A stretch of DNA of 64,000 nucleotides from Nitrobacteraceae bacterium AZCC 1564 (GCA_036924835.1 JBAGRR010000001.1:1116001-1180000), one strand, 5' to 3'. Counted from the first letter of the stretch, positions 52,225 to 60,524 are shown. Program-made: numbers and translations. The notes: generated by a model not told the origin, from the sequence alone.

Positions 52225-53018
52225 CAGACAACAGCACTTCCGCGATGGTCGAAGCTGATAAAGTGAGCATGAGCATCCGGCATGCCAGGCTCCTCAATGG
52301 CGTGAGTGCGCAGTTTCGCTGCGGCGAATCGGTCGCAATCGTCGGGCCAAACGGCGCGGGAAAATCGACCCTGCTGCGGCTGCTGTCCGGCGACCTGCGC
52401 TGCAGCGCTGGCAATATCTGGCTGAAGGGCCGAAACCTGTCATCTTTCTCGTCGCGTGATCTAGCGAAGCACCGCGCGATGCTGTCCCAGCACGTCAACG
52501 TGAGCTTTCCCTTCACCGTGGAGGAAATCGTCGCCATGGGCGCTGGCGACCGGCCGCGTACTGTGGCCCAGCCTTTGGTCGACACAGCCATCGCTGAACT
52601 TGCACTGGAGCCATTTAGAAACCGCGAGCTCCCGACACTCTCAGGCGGAGAACAGCAACGCGCCCATTTCGCACGCGTGCTTGTGCAGCTTGCTTGCGGT
52701 GAGGCTGAACACGGACCCGGCGTGCTGCTGTTGGACGAGCCGACGTCGAGCCTCGACCTGCGCTATCAGATCAACCTCGTGGAAATCGCCAAGCGGCGGG
52801 CGCGCGAAGGAACGGCCGTGATCGCCGTGCTGCATGACCTCAACCTTGCGGTTCGCTTCGCGGACCGGATTGTGGTTGTTCACAAAGGGTCGATTGCGGC
52901 TGATGGCAAGCCCGCCGACACCATCACGAACAAGATGATCGCTGACGTCTTCGAAGTCGATACCAATATCGGTTCGGAAGACGGACAGCCTTACGTGCTG
53001 CTGCAGAGAATGCAGTAA
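52221..53018 (+). CDS. hmuV: Haem ABC transporter ATP-binding protein
   Basis: 265 aa. Walker A GPNGAGKST, signature LSGGEQQRAHFARVLVQL, Walker B VLLLDEPTSSLD and H-loop LHDLN. The ATG at 52221 overlaps the hmuU stop. The insertion around FARVLVQLACGEAEHGPG before Walker B is characteristic of HmuV/HemV ATPases. A hairpin terminator follows. Confidence 0.93.
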   Translation: MTDNSTSAMVEADKVSMSIRHARLLNGVSAQFRCGESVAIVGPNGAGKSTLLRLLSGDLRCSAGNIWLKGRNLSSFSSRDLAKHRAMLSQHVNVSFPFTVEEIVAMGAGDRPRTVAQPLVDTAIAELALEPFRNRELPTLSGGEQQRAHFARVLVQLACGEAEHGPGVLLLDEPTSSLDLRYQINLVEIAKRRAREGTAVIAVLHDLNLAVRFADRIVVVHKGSIAADGKPADTITNKMIADVFEVDTNIGSEDGQPYVLLQRMQ

Positions 53019-53038
53019 GGTTTGTCTTATGAATCGGA

Positions 53039-53069
53039 ATCACATGGCGGGCAAATCCCGCCATGTGAT
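53039..53069. terminator. Hairpin between convergent hmuV and Fe-ADH genes
   Basis: Perfect 13-bp stem ATCACATGGCGGG / CCCGCCATGTGAT with a 5-nt loop, 20 bp after the hmuV stop and 12 bp from the dehydrogenase stop. No clear T tract, but it can serve both sides. Confidence 0.75.
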
Positions 53070-53081
53070 CCTGCCCCGATC

Positions 53082-54209
53082 TTACAGCGCCGCCCGCAGC
53101 AACGCTTCGAACTCTTCCGCAGTCGCCTTGCGCGGCGTTGTCGCATTGGAGTGATCGGCAAGTGCGCGCTTCACCGTTTCCGGAATATGCTTTTCCTCGA
53201 ATCCCATCTGGCCAAGCGTCAGTGGCAAACCGAGCGACTTGATGAGATCGGACACCGCCGCGGCGAGATCCGCTTTCGCAGGCAGTCCAAATACTTCGCG
53301 AAGCTTGTCATACTTCCTGCCGACGCTGTCGGCATTGAACCGCAGGATGTGCGGCAGGAATACGCCATTCAACATGCCATGATGCAGCGTCGGTTGCCGC
53401 AATGCGCCAGCGGCGTGCGACAATGAATGCACCGCGCCGAGGCCCTTCTGGAACGTCATGCCTCCTTCGAGCGCAGCCATCATCATTTCCCAGCGGGCAT
53501 CGCGGTCCGAACCGTTTTCCGTTGCGCGTTTGATGAAGTGCCATGCACGATAGGCACCATCGAGCGCGATGGCTTCGGCCGGGGGATTAACGAGCGGCGA
53601 CAGATACGTCTCGATGCAGTGGGTGAGCGCGTCAATTCCGGTTGCTGCCGTGAGCATCGGGGGAAGTCCCAACGTCAATTCAGGGTCACAGATCGCGCGC
53701 TTTGGGATAAGATGCGGGCTGATCAGTGCAAGCTTCGAGCCATTGCTCAGATTGATCAGCGCGCCGCGCCCCACTTCACTTCCGGTTCCAGCCGTCGTCG
53801 GGATCGCGATCACTGGCGCGACGCTGGCTGTGATTCTGCCGACCCCGTTGCGGATCGCGGCATAGTTTTCAAGCGGTTCCGCATGTGTGGCCGCAAGCGC
53901 AACACCCTTTGCAAGATCGATCGGCGATCCGCCCCCTAGTGCAATGACGCCGTCGCAGTGTCCGTTCCGATAGGAAGCCACGCCCTCGATCACCGCCTCC
54001 TCCGTGGGATTCGCCGGCGTCTTCGCGAATACCGTTACGGCAACGCCGTCGAGCTGCGCGAGCACCTTCGCTGCAATGCCCGCCGCCTCGACCCCTGGAT
54101 CGGTGACAAGCAAAGGCCGGCGGATGCCGAGAGCATCGACTTCGCTTTTCAGGCTTTTGATCGCGCCAAAGTCGAAAAGAGTGGTTGTCAGATAACCGAT
54201 GGTCGCCAT
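53082..54209 (-). CDS. Iron-containing alcohol dehydrogenase family (maleylacetate reductase-like)
   Basis: 375 aa, NAD(P)H-dependent. Family features: the nucleotide site GGGSPIDLAKGVAL, IPTTAGTGSEVG, and metal ligands in CDPELTLGLPP (Asp), THCIE (His), AVHSLSHA (His) and LHHGMLN (His). It could be a maleylacetate reductase, a 4-hydroxybutyrate or an alcohol dehydrogenase; I cannot decide. Divergent from a FadR-type regulator with a perfect 29-bp palindrome between, so the two are likely co-regulated with the cupin/SDR/transporter operon. Confidence 0.85.
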   Translation of the reverse strand: MATIGYLTTTLFDFGAIKSLKSEVDALGIRRPLLVTDPGVEAAGIAAKVLAQLDGVAVTVFAKTPANPTEEAVIEGVASYRNGHCDGVIALGGGSPIDLAKGVALAATHAEPLENYAAIRNGVGRITASVAPVIAIPTTAGTGSEVGRGALINLSNGSKLALISPHLIPKRAICDPELTLGLPPMLTAATGIDALTHCIETYLSPLVNPPAEAIALDGAYRAWHFIKRATENGSDRDARWEMMMAALEGGMTFQKGLGAVHSLSHAAGALRQPTLHHGMLNGVFLPHILRFNADSVGRKYDKLREVFGLPAKADLAAAVSDLIKSLGLPLTLGQMGFEEKHIPETVKRALADHSNATTPRKATAEEFEALLRAAL

Positions 54210-54307
54210 GGATTGCGCTGCCTCGCCTGTGATTTGTCGTCGCTGTCTTTATAATGTTGAGCGGCCTCGCGCCACGCGAATGAATTTCGCACCGCAACAA
54301 CGCCACC

Positions 54308-54336
54308 AATCATCCGATGTTTAACATCGGATGATT
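54308..54336. promoter_or_regulatory. Palindromic operator of the FadR-type regulator
   Basis: AATCATCCGATGTT, one base T, AACATCGGATGATT: perfect 14-bp arms, 29 bp in all. It lies 99 bp before the Fe-ADH start and 56 bp before the regulator start, in the divergent region. GntR/FCD regulators usually bind palindromes of this kind, so it probably is this regulator's operator. The binding itself is inferred. Confidence 0.7.
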
Positions 54337-54391
54337 GCATCCACAATCCTGACCGTGCTAGCGTCCCCGTACGTTGCCGTCAGAGCAGCGA

Positions 54392-55201
54392 ATGGGAGAG
54401 ATCACCTTGGTCAAGGCACGTCCGAAAACAGCCGACAAGCGCGTCAAGCCGGGACGTATTCAAGCTGTGCTGACGACACTCGGCAGCGAGATCGCGCAGG
54501 ACTTGATCCCGGTCGGCGCCGCCCTGCCCCCAGAACATGATCTCGAAGTACGCTTCGGCGTCGGGCGCGGCGTGATCCGCGAAGCCATCAAGACGCTCGC
54601 CGCCAAGGGGTTGGTCAGTGTTCGTCCACGCCATGGCACGCATGTCCGACCGCGCCGTGATTGGAGCCTGCTCGACCGCGATGTCCTTGCGTGGCTCGTC
54701 GGCAAGGATGAGCCGGATCGCGAGTTGCTGCTCGCCATTCAGGAAGTACGTTCGATTATCGAGCCCGCCGCTGCGGCCATGGCGGCGACGCGCGCGACCA
54801 AGACGGATCGGCAGCGTATTAATGCCGCGCTCACCGCCATGGAAACGTCGCACGATCAGGCGAGCGCCATCGCCGCTGACAAGGCCTTTCACCTCGCCAT
54901 TCTCGATGCCACGCACAACCCGGTGCTACAGGGCTTCAGGAGTGCGATCGATACCATTCTGAGCACGGTGTTCCTCGTGGCTGTCGGCAGCGCTGGCTGG
55001 TTCGAAGACAACCTGCCAAACCACGCCATTGCAGCGCGCGCCATCGACGAAGGCGATGCCGACAAGGCCCGCGCCGCGATGGAGCAAGTGCTCGGCTACA
55101 CCGAATTCAAACTGTCTAAGCGAAGGGCTTCAGCCGCGCGATCCGCAGCTGCAAAGCCAGCCATGAACGGCAAGGCCAAAAGGAAGCGTCATGTATCGTG
55201 A
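54392..55201 (+). CDS. FadR-type GntR (FCD) transcriptional regulator
   Basis: 269 aa from the ATG at 54392; a TTG at 54407 lies seven bases after GGGAGAG and may be the true start, giving 264 aa. The winged helix includes LPPEHDLEVRFGVGRGVIREAIKTLAAKGLVSVRPRHGTHV; the FCD domain has the metal-binding His candidates in DKAFHLAILDATHN and PNHAIAARAI. The C-terminus is Lys/Arg/Ala-rich. It overlaps the cupin gene by 11 bp and probably represses its own operon and the divergent Fe-ADH gene until a carboxylic acid is present. Confidence 0.87.
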   Translation: MGEITLVKARPKTADKRVKPGRIQAVLTTLGSEIAQDLIPVGAALPPEHDLEVRFGVGRGVIREAIKTLAAKGLVSVRPRHGTHVRPRRDWSLLDRDVLAWLVGKDEPDRELLLAIQEVRSIIEPAAAAMAATRATKTDRQRINAALTAMETSHDQASAIAADKAFHLAILDATHNPVLQGFRSAIDTILSTVFLVAVGSAGWFEDNLPNHAIAARAIDEGDADKARAAMEQVLGYTEFKLSKRRASAARSAAAKPAMNGKAKRKRHVS

Positions 55202-55688
55202 TATGAAGGGGTCGACCCATGTTCTCGCGTCGCCGGAGATTGCCGTCGTTGCAATCCCGGAGGACGAACGCGTGTGGGTGCCTCAGGCCCCCGACGTGTG
55301 GTTCAGGCCCTTGATGCTCAACACCCGGCAGGGCCAGTGGTGCAATCTGTTGCGCGTGCGGCGGGCCGGTATCTTGTCACGGCACCTCCACCCCAACCCC
55401 GTTCACGGCTTTGTTCTGAAGGGAAAGTGGTTCTATCGCGAGCACGATTGGGTCGCGACTGAAGGATCGTACGTGTTCGAACCGCCGGGCGAAATTCACA
55501 CGCTCGTGGTGCCCGAAGATATTTCCGAGATGATCACGTTCTTCAACATCCAGGGATCGATGGTTTATCTCGACGAGCAGAACAAGCACACCGGCTACGA
55601 GGATGTCTTTACCAAGATCGACATGTGCCGTGCCCATTACACCTCGGTCGGTCTCGGCGCCGACTATGTCGACCAGTTCGTGCGCTGA
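55191..55688 (+). CDS. Cupin of the 2,4'-dihydroxyacetophenone dioxygenase type
   Basis: 165 aa from the ATG at 55191, preceded by AAGGAAG. Single cupin domain with a metal site in SRHLHPNPVHGFVLKGKWFY (three His) plus GEIHT. This resembles DHAP dioxygenase and acetylacetone-cleaving Dke1, non-haem Fe(II) enzymes that break a C-C bond next to a ketone. The real substrate is unknown; many relatives are uncharacterised. It overlaps the regulator and is followed by an SDR with a TGATG junction, so it is part of one catabolic operon. Confidence 0.75.
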   Translation: MYRDMKGSTHVLASPEIAVVAIPEDERVWVPQAPDVWFRPLMLNTRQGQWCNLLRVRRAGILSRHLHPNPVHGFVLKGKWFYREHDWVATEGSYVFEPPGEIHTLVVPEDISEMITFFNIQGSMVYLDEQNKHTGYEDVFTKIDMCRAHYTSVGLGADYVDQFVR

Positions 55689-56464
55689 TGAGCGACGGTG
55701 TCTCCATGACGCATGACGGAATGTCAGGCGCCTGGGCGTCGATGTGGTACTCGGGCAAGCGCGTGCTTGTCACCGGCGGCACATCCGGCATTGGTGCAGG
55801 TATTGCACGCGGCTTCCTTGAAGCTGGTGCCGATGTCACCATTGCGGGTGTCAGCGATGCGGAAATCGCGGCGGTGGCGTCAGATCCGATCCTGAAGAAG
55901 GCGAGTGCCAAGCTTCTCGACGTGCGGGATATCGCCGCCATCAAAACCCTCATCGGCTCCCTCGATGGCCTTGACGTGGTGGTGAATTGCGCAGGTGTCA
56001 TCCGGCGTGGCGATGAACTCGATCCCAGCGTCTTCGAGTCCGTCGTCGATATCAATCTCAACGGAACGATGCGTGTCTGCGCGACAGCGCGCCCGCTGCT
56101 TGCCCAATCGAAGGGCGCTGTTGTCAATCTCGCGTCGATGCTCTCATTCTTCGGCGGCGGCCTAGTGCCCGGATACGCAGCCAGCAAAGGCGGCATCGCG
56201 CAACTCACGAAGTCGCTCGCGATCGCCTATGCGAGCGATGGAATCCGAGTCAACGCCATCGCGCCGGGCTGGATCGCGACCCCACTCACGTCAGCGCTGC
56301 AAAGCAGCCCGGAACGCAGTGAGGCCATCCTCGGCCGCACGCCGCTCGGACGCTGGGGACAACCTTCCGATCTGCTGGGTGGTGTTCTCTATCTCTGCTC
56401 ACCAGTTGCGTCTTTCGTCACCGGTGCGGTGCTCGTCATCGACGGAGGTTATGCTGTTGTATGA
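55688..56464 (+). CDS. Short-chain dehydrogenase/reductase
   Basis: 258 aa from the ATG at 55688, which overlaps the cupin stop. NAD(P) site TGGTSGIGAGIARG, NCAGV (Cys in place of the usual second Asn of NNAG), catalytic Ser in LASMLSF and the YAASK pair, and a C-terminal VIDGGYAVV typical of 3-ketoacyl reductase-like SDRs. It ends the tight regulator-cupin-SDR group; the transporter operon follows after a 293-bp gap filled mostly by repeat unit 7. Confidence 0.88.
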   Translation: MSDGVSMTHDGMSGAWASMWYSGKRVLVTGGTSGIGAGIARGFLEAGADVTIAGVSDAEIAAVASDPILKKASAKLLDVRDIAAIKTLIGSLDGLDVVVNCAGVIRRGDELDPSVFESVVDINLNGTMRVCATARPLLAQSKGAVVNLASMLSFFGGGLVPGYAASKGGIAQLTKSLAIAYASDGIRVNAIAPGWIATPLTSALQSSPERSEAILGRTPLGRWGQPSDLLGGVLYLCSPVASFVTGAVLVIDGGYAVV

Positions 56465-56527
56465 GGCGATCGTGAGATGTGTGGCGACATGCCACGCTTC
56501 CAAGCGACGACTTCGCCGCTGATAACA

Positions 56528-56695
56528 CGAGTATCCCGGTTCTGACATTCGTATTAGATTGCGGCTAGCTCGTTTACGAATGTCAGAACCTAAGGACACT
56601 CGCAAAAATATGAATCTAGTGCGGTTTTTGATCTGACGTTCGTATGATGGACCAGTGGTTAAATATTGATACGAACGTCAGATCCACCGCACTAG
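56528..56695 (+). repeat. Two-hairpin CTAG repeat, unit 7 (forward orientation)
   Basis: 168 bp: hairpin A 56528-56602, spacer 56603-56615, hairpin B 56616-56695. Hairpin A ends in CGAG and CTCG instead of CTAG on both sides, a paired change that keeps the stem. The core is ACATTCGT in A and ACGTTCGT in B, with matching partners. It lies between the SDR and the NitT/TauT permease gene, both on plus. The rest of this 293-bp gap holds only a GGAGG ribosome site. Confidence 0.9.
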
Positions 56696-56757
56696 TCGGC
56701 CAACAAGAAGAAACAACAAAGAAGTTCCGATCAGAAGACTGATCCCAAGGAGGTTGC

Positions 56758-57579
56758 GTGCTGGTCATGTCCAGTCAGAAAGTCCAATCGCGATGGGCCA
56801 TGCGGGGGATCAGCTCTCTCGCAGGGGCGGCCGTATTCGTGGCGCCGCTGCTCGCACTCGTCGTCATCTGGGCAGTGGTGGTCCCACTTTTCGATGTCAA
56901 TCCGCGGATATTTCCCTCGGTGGACTCAGTCGGAACTGCAGCCATTGAATCGATCAAGGACGGCACCCTTCTCAATCACATCGGAGCCAGCCTGCTGCGC
57001 GTTGGCCTCGGCACATTGATCGGCATTGTCACTGCCGTTCCGCTTGGCATCGCCATGGGTGTGAGCCCTGGCGTCTCCGCATTTCTGACGCCGCTCTTTC
57101 GCTTCTTCTCCGTACTCGCCGGCATTGCGTGGATTCCGATCGCGACGCTCTGGTTTGGATACGGCTTTGGCGCAATCATATTTGTGATCTTCAATGCGGT
57201 GTTCTTCGTCGTCGCCTACAACACTCTGCTTGGCGTCTCAACCATTCCCTATGCCTTGCGCAACGCTGCCGCTTCACTCGGCGCCGGCCGCTGGGCCCTG
57301 CTGACAGAGGTTCTTCTTCCCGGGGCACTGCCGAACATCGTCACCGGAATCCGCACCGGTCTCGGCTTTGCCTGGCGCGGACTAATTGCAGCCGAAATGA
57401 TCGCGACCAATGTCGGCCTTGGCTACATGCTGTTCGTGGCCCGCGATTTCTATCGCACCGAAGTCATCGTCCTCGGCATGATCGTCATTGGCGTGCTGTG
57501 GCTGTTGATTGACCGGCTGCTGCTTGTTCCACTTGAGCGCGCGACCATCGAGCGCTGGGGCTTGGTGAGGCGCGCATGA
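56758..57579 (+). CDS. NitT/TauT-type ABC transporter permease
   Basis: 273 aa from the GTG at 56758, four bases after AGGAGG; an ATG at 56767 is possible but spaced 13 bases. Six helices with the BPD permease EAA loop in LLPGALPNIVTGIRTGLGFAWRGLIAAEMIA. Family members import nitrate, taurine, sulfonates, cyanate or pyrimidine precursors. First gene of a five-gene transporter operon with ATGA overlaps. Confidence 0.88.
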   Translation: MLVMSSQKVQSRWAMRGISSLAGAAVFVAPLLALVVIWAVVVPLFDVNPRIFPSVDSVGTAAIESIKDGTLLNHIGASLLRVGLGTLIGIVTAVPLGIAMGVSPGVSAFLTPLFRFFSVLAGIAWIPIATLWFGYGFGAIIFVIFNAVFFVVAYNTLLGVSTIPYALRNAAASLGAGRWALLTEVLLPGALPNIVTGIRTGLGFAWRGLIAAEMIATNVGLGYMLFVARDFYRTEVIVLGMIVIGVLWLLIDRLLLVPLERATIERWGLVRRA

Positions 57580-58382
57580 ATCTCGTTCTGAAAAGTTGGG
57601 GTGCCTACACTCGTATGACGACGCGCTGGCCGGCGCTTGCCGCCATCGTGCCATTCATCCCTGTGATTGCGCTGTGGACCGCAGTTGCCGAGTCCGGACT
57701 GTTTCCACGCGCCTTTTTCCCGGGCCCTGTCGAGGTCGTGAAGTCCTTCATCACGCTGACCTACAAAGGTATCCTGCCAGATTATTTGCAGGACAGCCTC
57801 GTCCGGCTGTTCGCAGGTGCCGCGGTCGGCATGGCGCTCGGCATTCCGCTTGGTATTTTGATCGGCACCAACAAGGCCGCACATCGCATCTGCTGGCCGG
57901 TGCTGCTGTTCTTCCAGGCCATCGGCGACATTGCATGGCTTCCGATCCTGCTGATCTGGTTCGGCTTCGGCTTGACCACGATGACGTTCGTCATCGTCTA
58001 CACTGTGTTGTTTCCGGTGGTGCTCAACACAGTGCTTGGCGTTGAGTCGGTGCATCGTGACCTCGCCCGCGCCGCACGCAGCCTCGGCGCTTCACGCGCA
58101 CGCGTCCTCTTTGAAGTGACGCTGCCGGGCGCGCTGCCCAATATCATTACCGGACTGCGCAACGGCCTTGGCTACGGCTGGCGTGCGCTGATCGCGGTGG
58201 AGATGATCGTCGGCACCAGTGGCATCGGCTTCATGATGTTCGACGCACGGCGTGCGGGTTCGACCGTGGAGATCCTGCTCGGCATGATCATTCTTGGACT
58301 GCTTTGGTACATCGTAGACGCCTGGATCCTCGCGCCGATCGAGCGCGCGACCGGCCAGCGTTGGGGGCTGGTGACATCATGA
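57576..58382 (+). CDS. NitT/TauT-type ABC transporter permease (second)
   Basis: 268 aa, clearly homologous to the permease before it, with the EAA loop LPGALPNIITGLRNGLGYGWRALIAVEMIVG. Two different permease genes suggest a heterodimeric channel instead of the homodimer usual for this family. Its ATG overlaps the previous stop by ATGA, and its stop overlaps the ATPase start in the same way. Confidence 0.88.
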   Translation: MNLVLKSWGAYTRMTTRWPALAAIVPFIPVIALWTAVAESGLFPRAFFPGPVEVVKSFITLTYKGILPDYLQDSLVRLFAGAAVGMALGIPLGILIGTNKAAHRICWPVLLFFQAIGDIAWLPILLIWFGFGLTTMTFVIVYTVLFPVVLNTVLGVESVHRDLARAARSLGASRARVLFEVTLPGALPNIITGLRNGLGYGWRALIAVEMIVGTSGIGFMMFDARRAGSTVEILLGMIILGLLWYIVDAWILAPIERATGQRWGLVTS

Positions 58383-59137
58383 AAACACTCTCGATCCGCA
58401 ATCTCCAGAAAACCTACTTCGATCCTTATGCTGGGTCGCACGTAACCGCGGTTCACGACGTCTCGCTCGAAGTCGAGCAAGGCGAATTCATTTCCGTGGT
58501 CGGGCCGTCCGGATGCGGCAAGACGACGATCCTCAATATGATCGCAGGCTTCATTCCCTACTCGGGTGGTGAAATCCTGCTCGACGGCAAGCCGGTCAAT
58601 GGTCCCGGGCCTGAACGCGGTGTCGTGTTTCAGTCGTTCGCGCTGTTTCCATGGAAAACCGTGCTCGATAACGTCGGCTTCGGTCCGAAGATGCGCGGCG
58701 TTCCGAAAGCCGAACGCGACAAGATCGCGCATGAATATCTGGCCCTCGCCGGTCTTTCCCATGCGGCTAACCGCTATCCGAACGAATTGTCGGGCGGTAT
58801 GCAACAACGCGTCGGCGTGGTTCGCGCTCTCGCCAACAACCCGGCGGTGCTGCTGATGGATGAGCCCTTCGCCAGCGTCGATGCGCAAACCCGTATGACG
58901 CTTCAGGAAGAGCTCACCCGCATCTGGCAGGAGCGCAAGCCGACGGTCATCTTCATTACCCACGACGTGCCGGAAGCTGTGTTTCTTGCCAACCGCGTGG
59001 TCGTGCTGTCGAAGGGCCGTGTGCTCGACCAAGTCAAGGTCGACCTGCCTCGTCCGCGTGTGTGGGATGATCTGATCGAGGATGACACCTTCAAGCGCTT
59101 GTCTGCGCAGGTGCTGCAAATGGTGCGCGCCGCATGA
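58379..59137 (+). CDS. NitT/TauT-type ABC transporter ATP-binding protein
   Basis: 252 aa from the ATG at 58379, which overlaps the permease stop as ATGA. Walker A GPSGCGKTT, signature LSGGMQQRVGVVRAL, Walker B VLLMDEPFASVDAQTR and H-loop ITHD are intact. Powers the two adjacent permeases. Confidence 0.92.
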   Translation: MKTLSIRNLQKTYFDPYAGSHVTAVHDVSLEVEQGEFISVVGPSGCGKTTILNMIAGFIPYSGGEILLDGKPVNGPGPERGVVFQSFALFPWKTVLDNVGFGPKMRGVPKAERDKIAHEYLALAGLSHAANRYPNELSGGMQQRVGVVRALANNPAVLLMDEPFASVDAQTRMTLQEELTRIWQERKPTVIFITHDVPEAVFLANRVVVLSKGRVLDQVKVDLPRPRVWDDLIEDDTFKRLSAQVLQMVRAA

Positions 59138-59466
59138 GCCTGCTGTCAGCAATCCTGCGTTCGAGCAAGGGCCGCTTCGTTCTCGGTGTCATCGCAGCGT
59201 GGGCTGGATTCCAGGTCTGGCTGACACTCGCAGCTCCAGGAAAAATCTCGCCGGAGCTCGCTGGCACATCAGAAAAGGTGAATGTGCAGATCGAGCTGCC
59301 CTTCACACCGGAGCGCTTTCACGTTCTTGCATTCCAGAAATTTGGGCGGGTCTCCGGTGCTGATGACCACTCAATAGAACTTCGCGGCGTCAAACGAACG
59401 GACCTCACTTCAGTTGCAAGGCCGTACTGGGTGACGAGCGTTGGACCAATTAAAACGGGAGGATGA
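59134..59466 (+). CDS. Uncharacterised membrane-anchored protein in the ABC operon
   Basis: 110 aa, joined to the ATPase gene by an ATGA overlap, and followed two bases later by the binding-protein ATG. One transmembrane segment at about residues 14-35 (FVLGVIAAWAGFQVWLTLAA), then about 75 polar residues that should face the periplasm (PERFHVLAFQKFGRVSG, DDHSIELRG). I recognise no family. Its position inside a transporter operon suggests an accessory subunit or adaptor for the binding protein; that is inference. Confidence 0.6.
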   Translation: MSLLSAILRSSKGRFVLGVIAAWAGFQVWLTLAAPGKISPELAGTSEKVNVQIELPFTPERFHVLAFQKFGRVSGADDHSIELRGVKRTDLTSVARPYWVTSVGPIKTGG

Positions 59467-59468
59467 TA

Positions 59469-60524
59469 ATGAAACGAATTTTATTGTTGGGTGCGGCCCT
59501 GGCACTGGCATGTATGCCGGTCCAGGCGCAGAACCTGATCAAAGTGAAGGCCGGTATGGTCAGTAGCATCGACCAGATCGGGCTGCCGATCGCGCTGGAG
59601 CGTGGCTTCTTTGAAAAGTACGGCCTTGATGTCGATATCGCCCGCCCCTACGCCACGGGCGTCGACTCGCTCAATGCCCTTCAGGCTGGTGAGAGCGAAA
59701 TCGTTCAGGTCGGTGTGCCGATGATCGGCGCCGTTTTGCGCGGTATGGATCTCGTCGCGCTCGGCAACTACAGCGGCAACGCAACCAAGGCGGGTTCGGA
59801 CGCAACGATGGCTATCATCGCCCGCGAAGGTTCGGGGATCGTCAAGGGCGACACCAAGAGCCTTAAGGGCAAGAAGATCGCGGCGTCCTTCGGCACGATC
59901 AACCACCTTTACATTCTGGCAACCCTCGAGAAAGCCGGACTGAAGCCGGAGGATGTCACGCTGGTCAACACGCCGCCGCCGGACATGACGGTTGCGCTGC
60001 TCGCCAAGGGTATCGACGCCTTCGCGGGCTGGGATCCATGGCCGATTGTCGCGCAGAAGGACGTGCCGGGCGCCTTTGAAGTCGTGCGCGGTGGCGAGGT
60101 GATTTCCTATCTCGGATTTAACGTGGCGTTGCGCTCATGGGTTGAAAAGAACCCCGACACAGCAGCCAAATTCCTTGCTGCAGTCTCTGAAGCCGATCAG
60201 TGGATGCGCAAGAATCCGAAGCAAGCTGCACAGGTCGCAACTCGCTGGATCCCCGGCCTTAAGCAGGACATCGCGGAAGCGGCCATGGAATTCAATATCC
60301 AGCAGGCTGATCGCCGTCTTTCGGCCAACAACTATCGCGCACTCTGGAGCGCGGAAGATCGGCTGGCACGCCTAGGCATGCTGAAATCAACCTTCGACGT
60401 GAACAAGCACATCGATCCGAAGCCGATCCTGAAAGTCATGAAGGATCATCCGCAGCTCTTCTCTGATCTGCCGCCCATCCCGGCGGACGTGGCGATCGGC
60501 CCAGACTTCGTCTTCAAACCGTAG
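59469..60524 (+). CDS. NitT/TauT-type ABC transporter substrate-binding protein
   Basis: 351 aa from the ATG at 59469, six bases after GGAGG; an ATG two codons earlier abuts the ribosome site. Signal peptide to about residue 21 (CMPVQAQ). The mature protein starts VKAGMVSSIDQIGLPIALERGFFEKYGLDVDI, typical of SsuA/ThiY-like receptors. NTPPPDMTVALLAKGIDAFAGWDPWP is another family block. Last gene of the operon; a perfect terminator follows. Confidence 0.9.
   Translation: MKRILLLGAALALACMPVQAQNLIKVKAGMVSSIDQIGLPIALERGFFEKYGLDVDIARPYATGVDSLNALQAGESEIVQVGVPMIGAVLRGMDLVALGNYSGNATKAGSDATMAIIAREGSGIVKGDTKSLKGKKIAASFGTINHLYILATLEKAGLKPEDVTLVNTPPPDMTVALLAKGIDAFAGWDPWPIVAQKDVPGAFEVVRGGEVISYLGFNVALRSWVEKNPDTAAKFLAAVSEADQWMRKNPKQAAQVATRWIPGLKQDIAEAAMEFNIQQADRRLSANNYRALWSAEDRLARLGMLKSTFDVNKHIDPKPILKVMKDHPQLFSDLPPIPADVAIGPDFVFKP

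Noticed and set aside
17253-56695. Genomic island bounded by repeats
   Set aside because: Genes between the repeats include hemE, hemC, haem uptake and a selO that look native, no integrase or tRNA end is seen, and base composition appears even.
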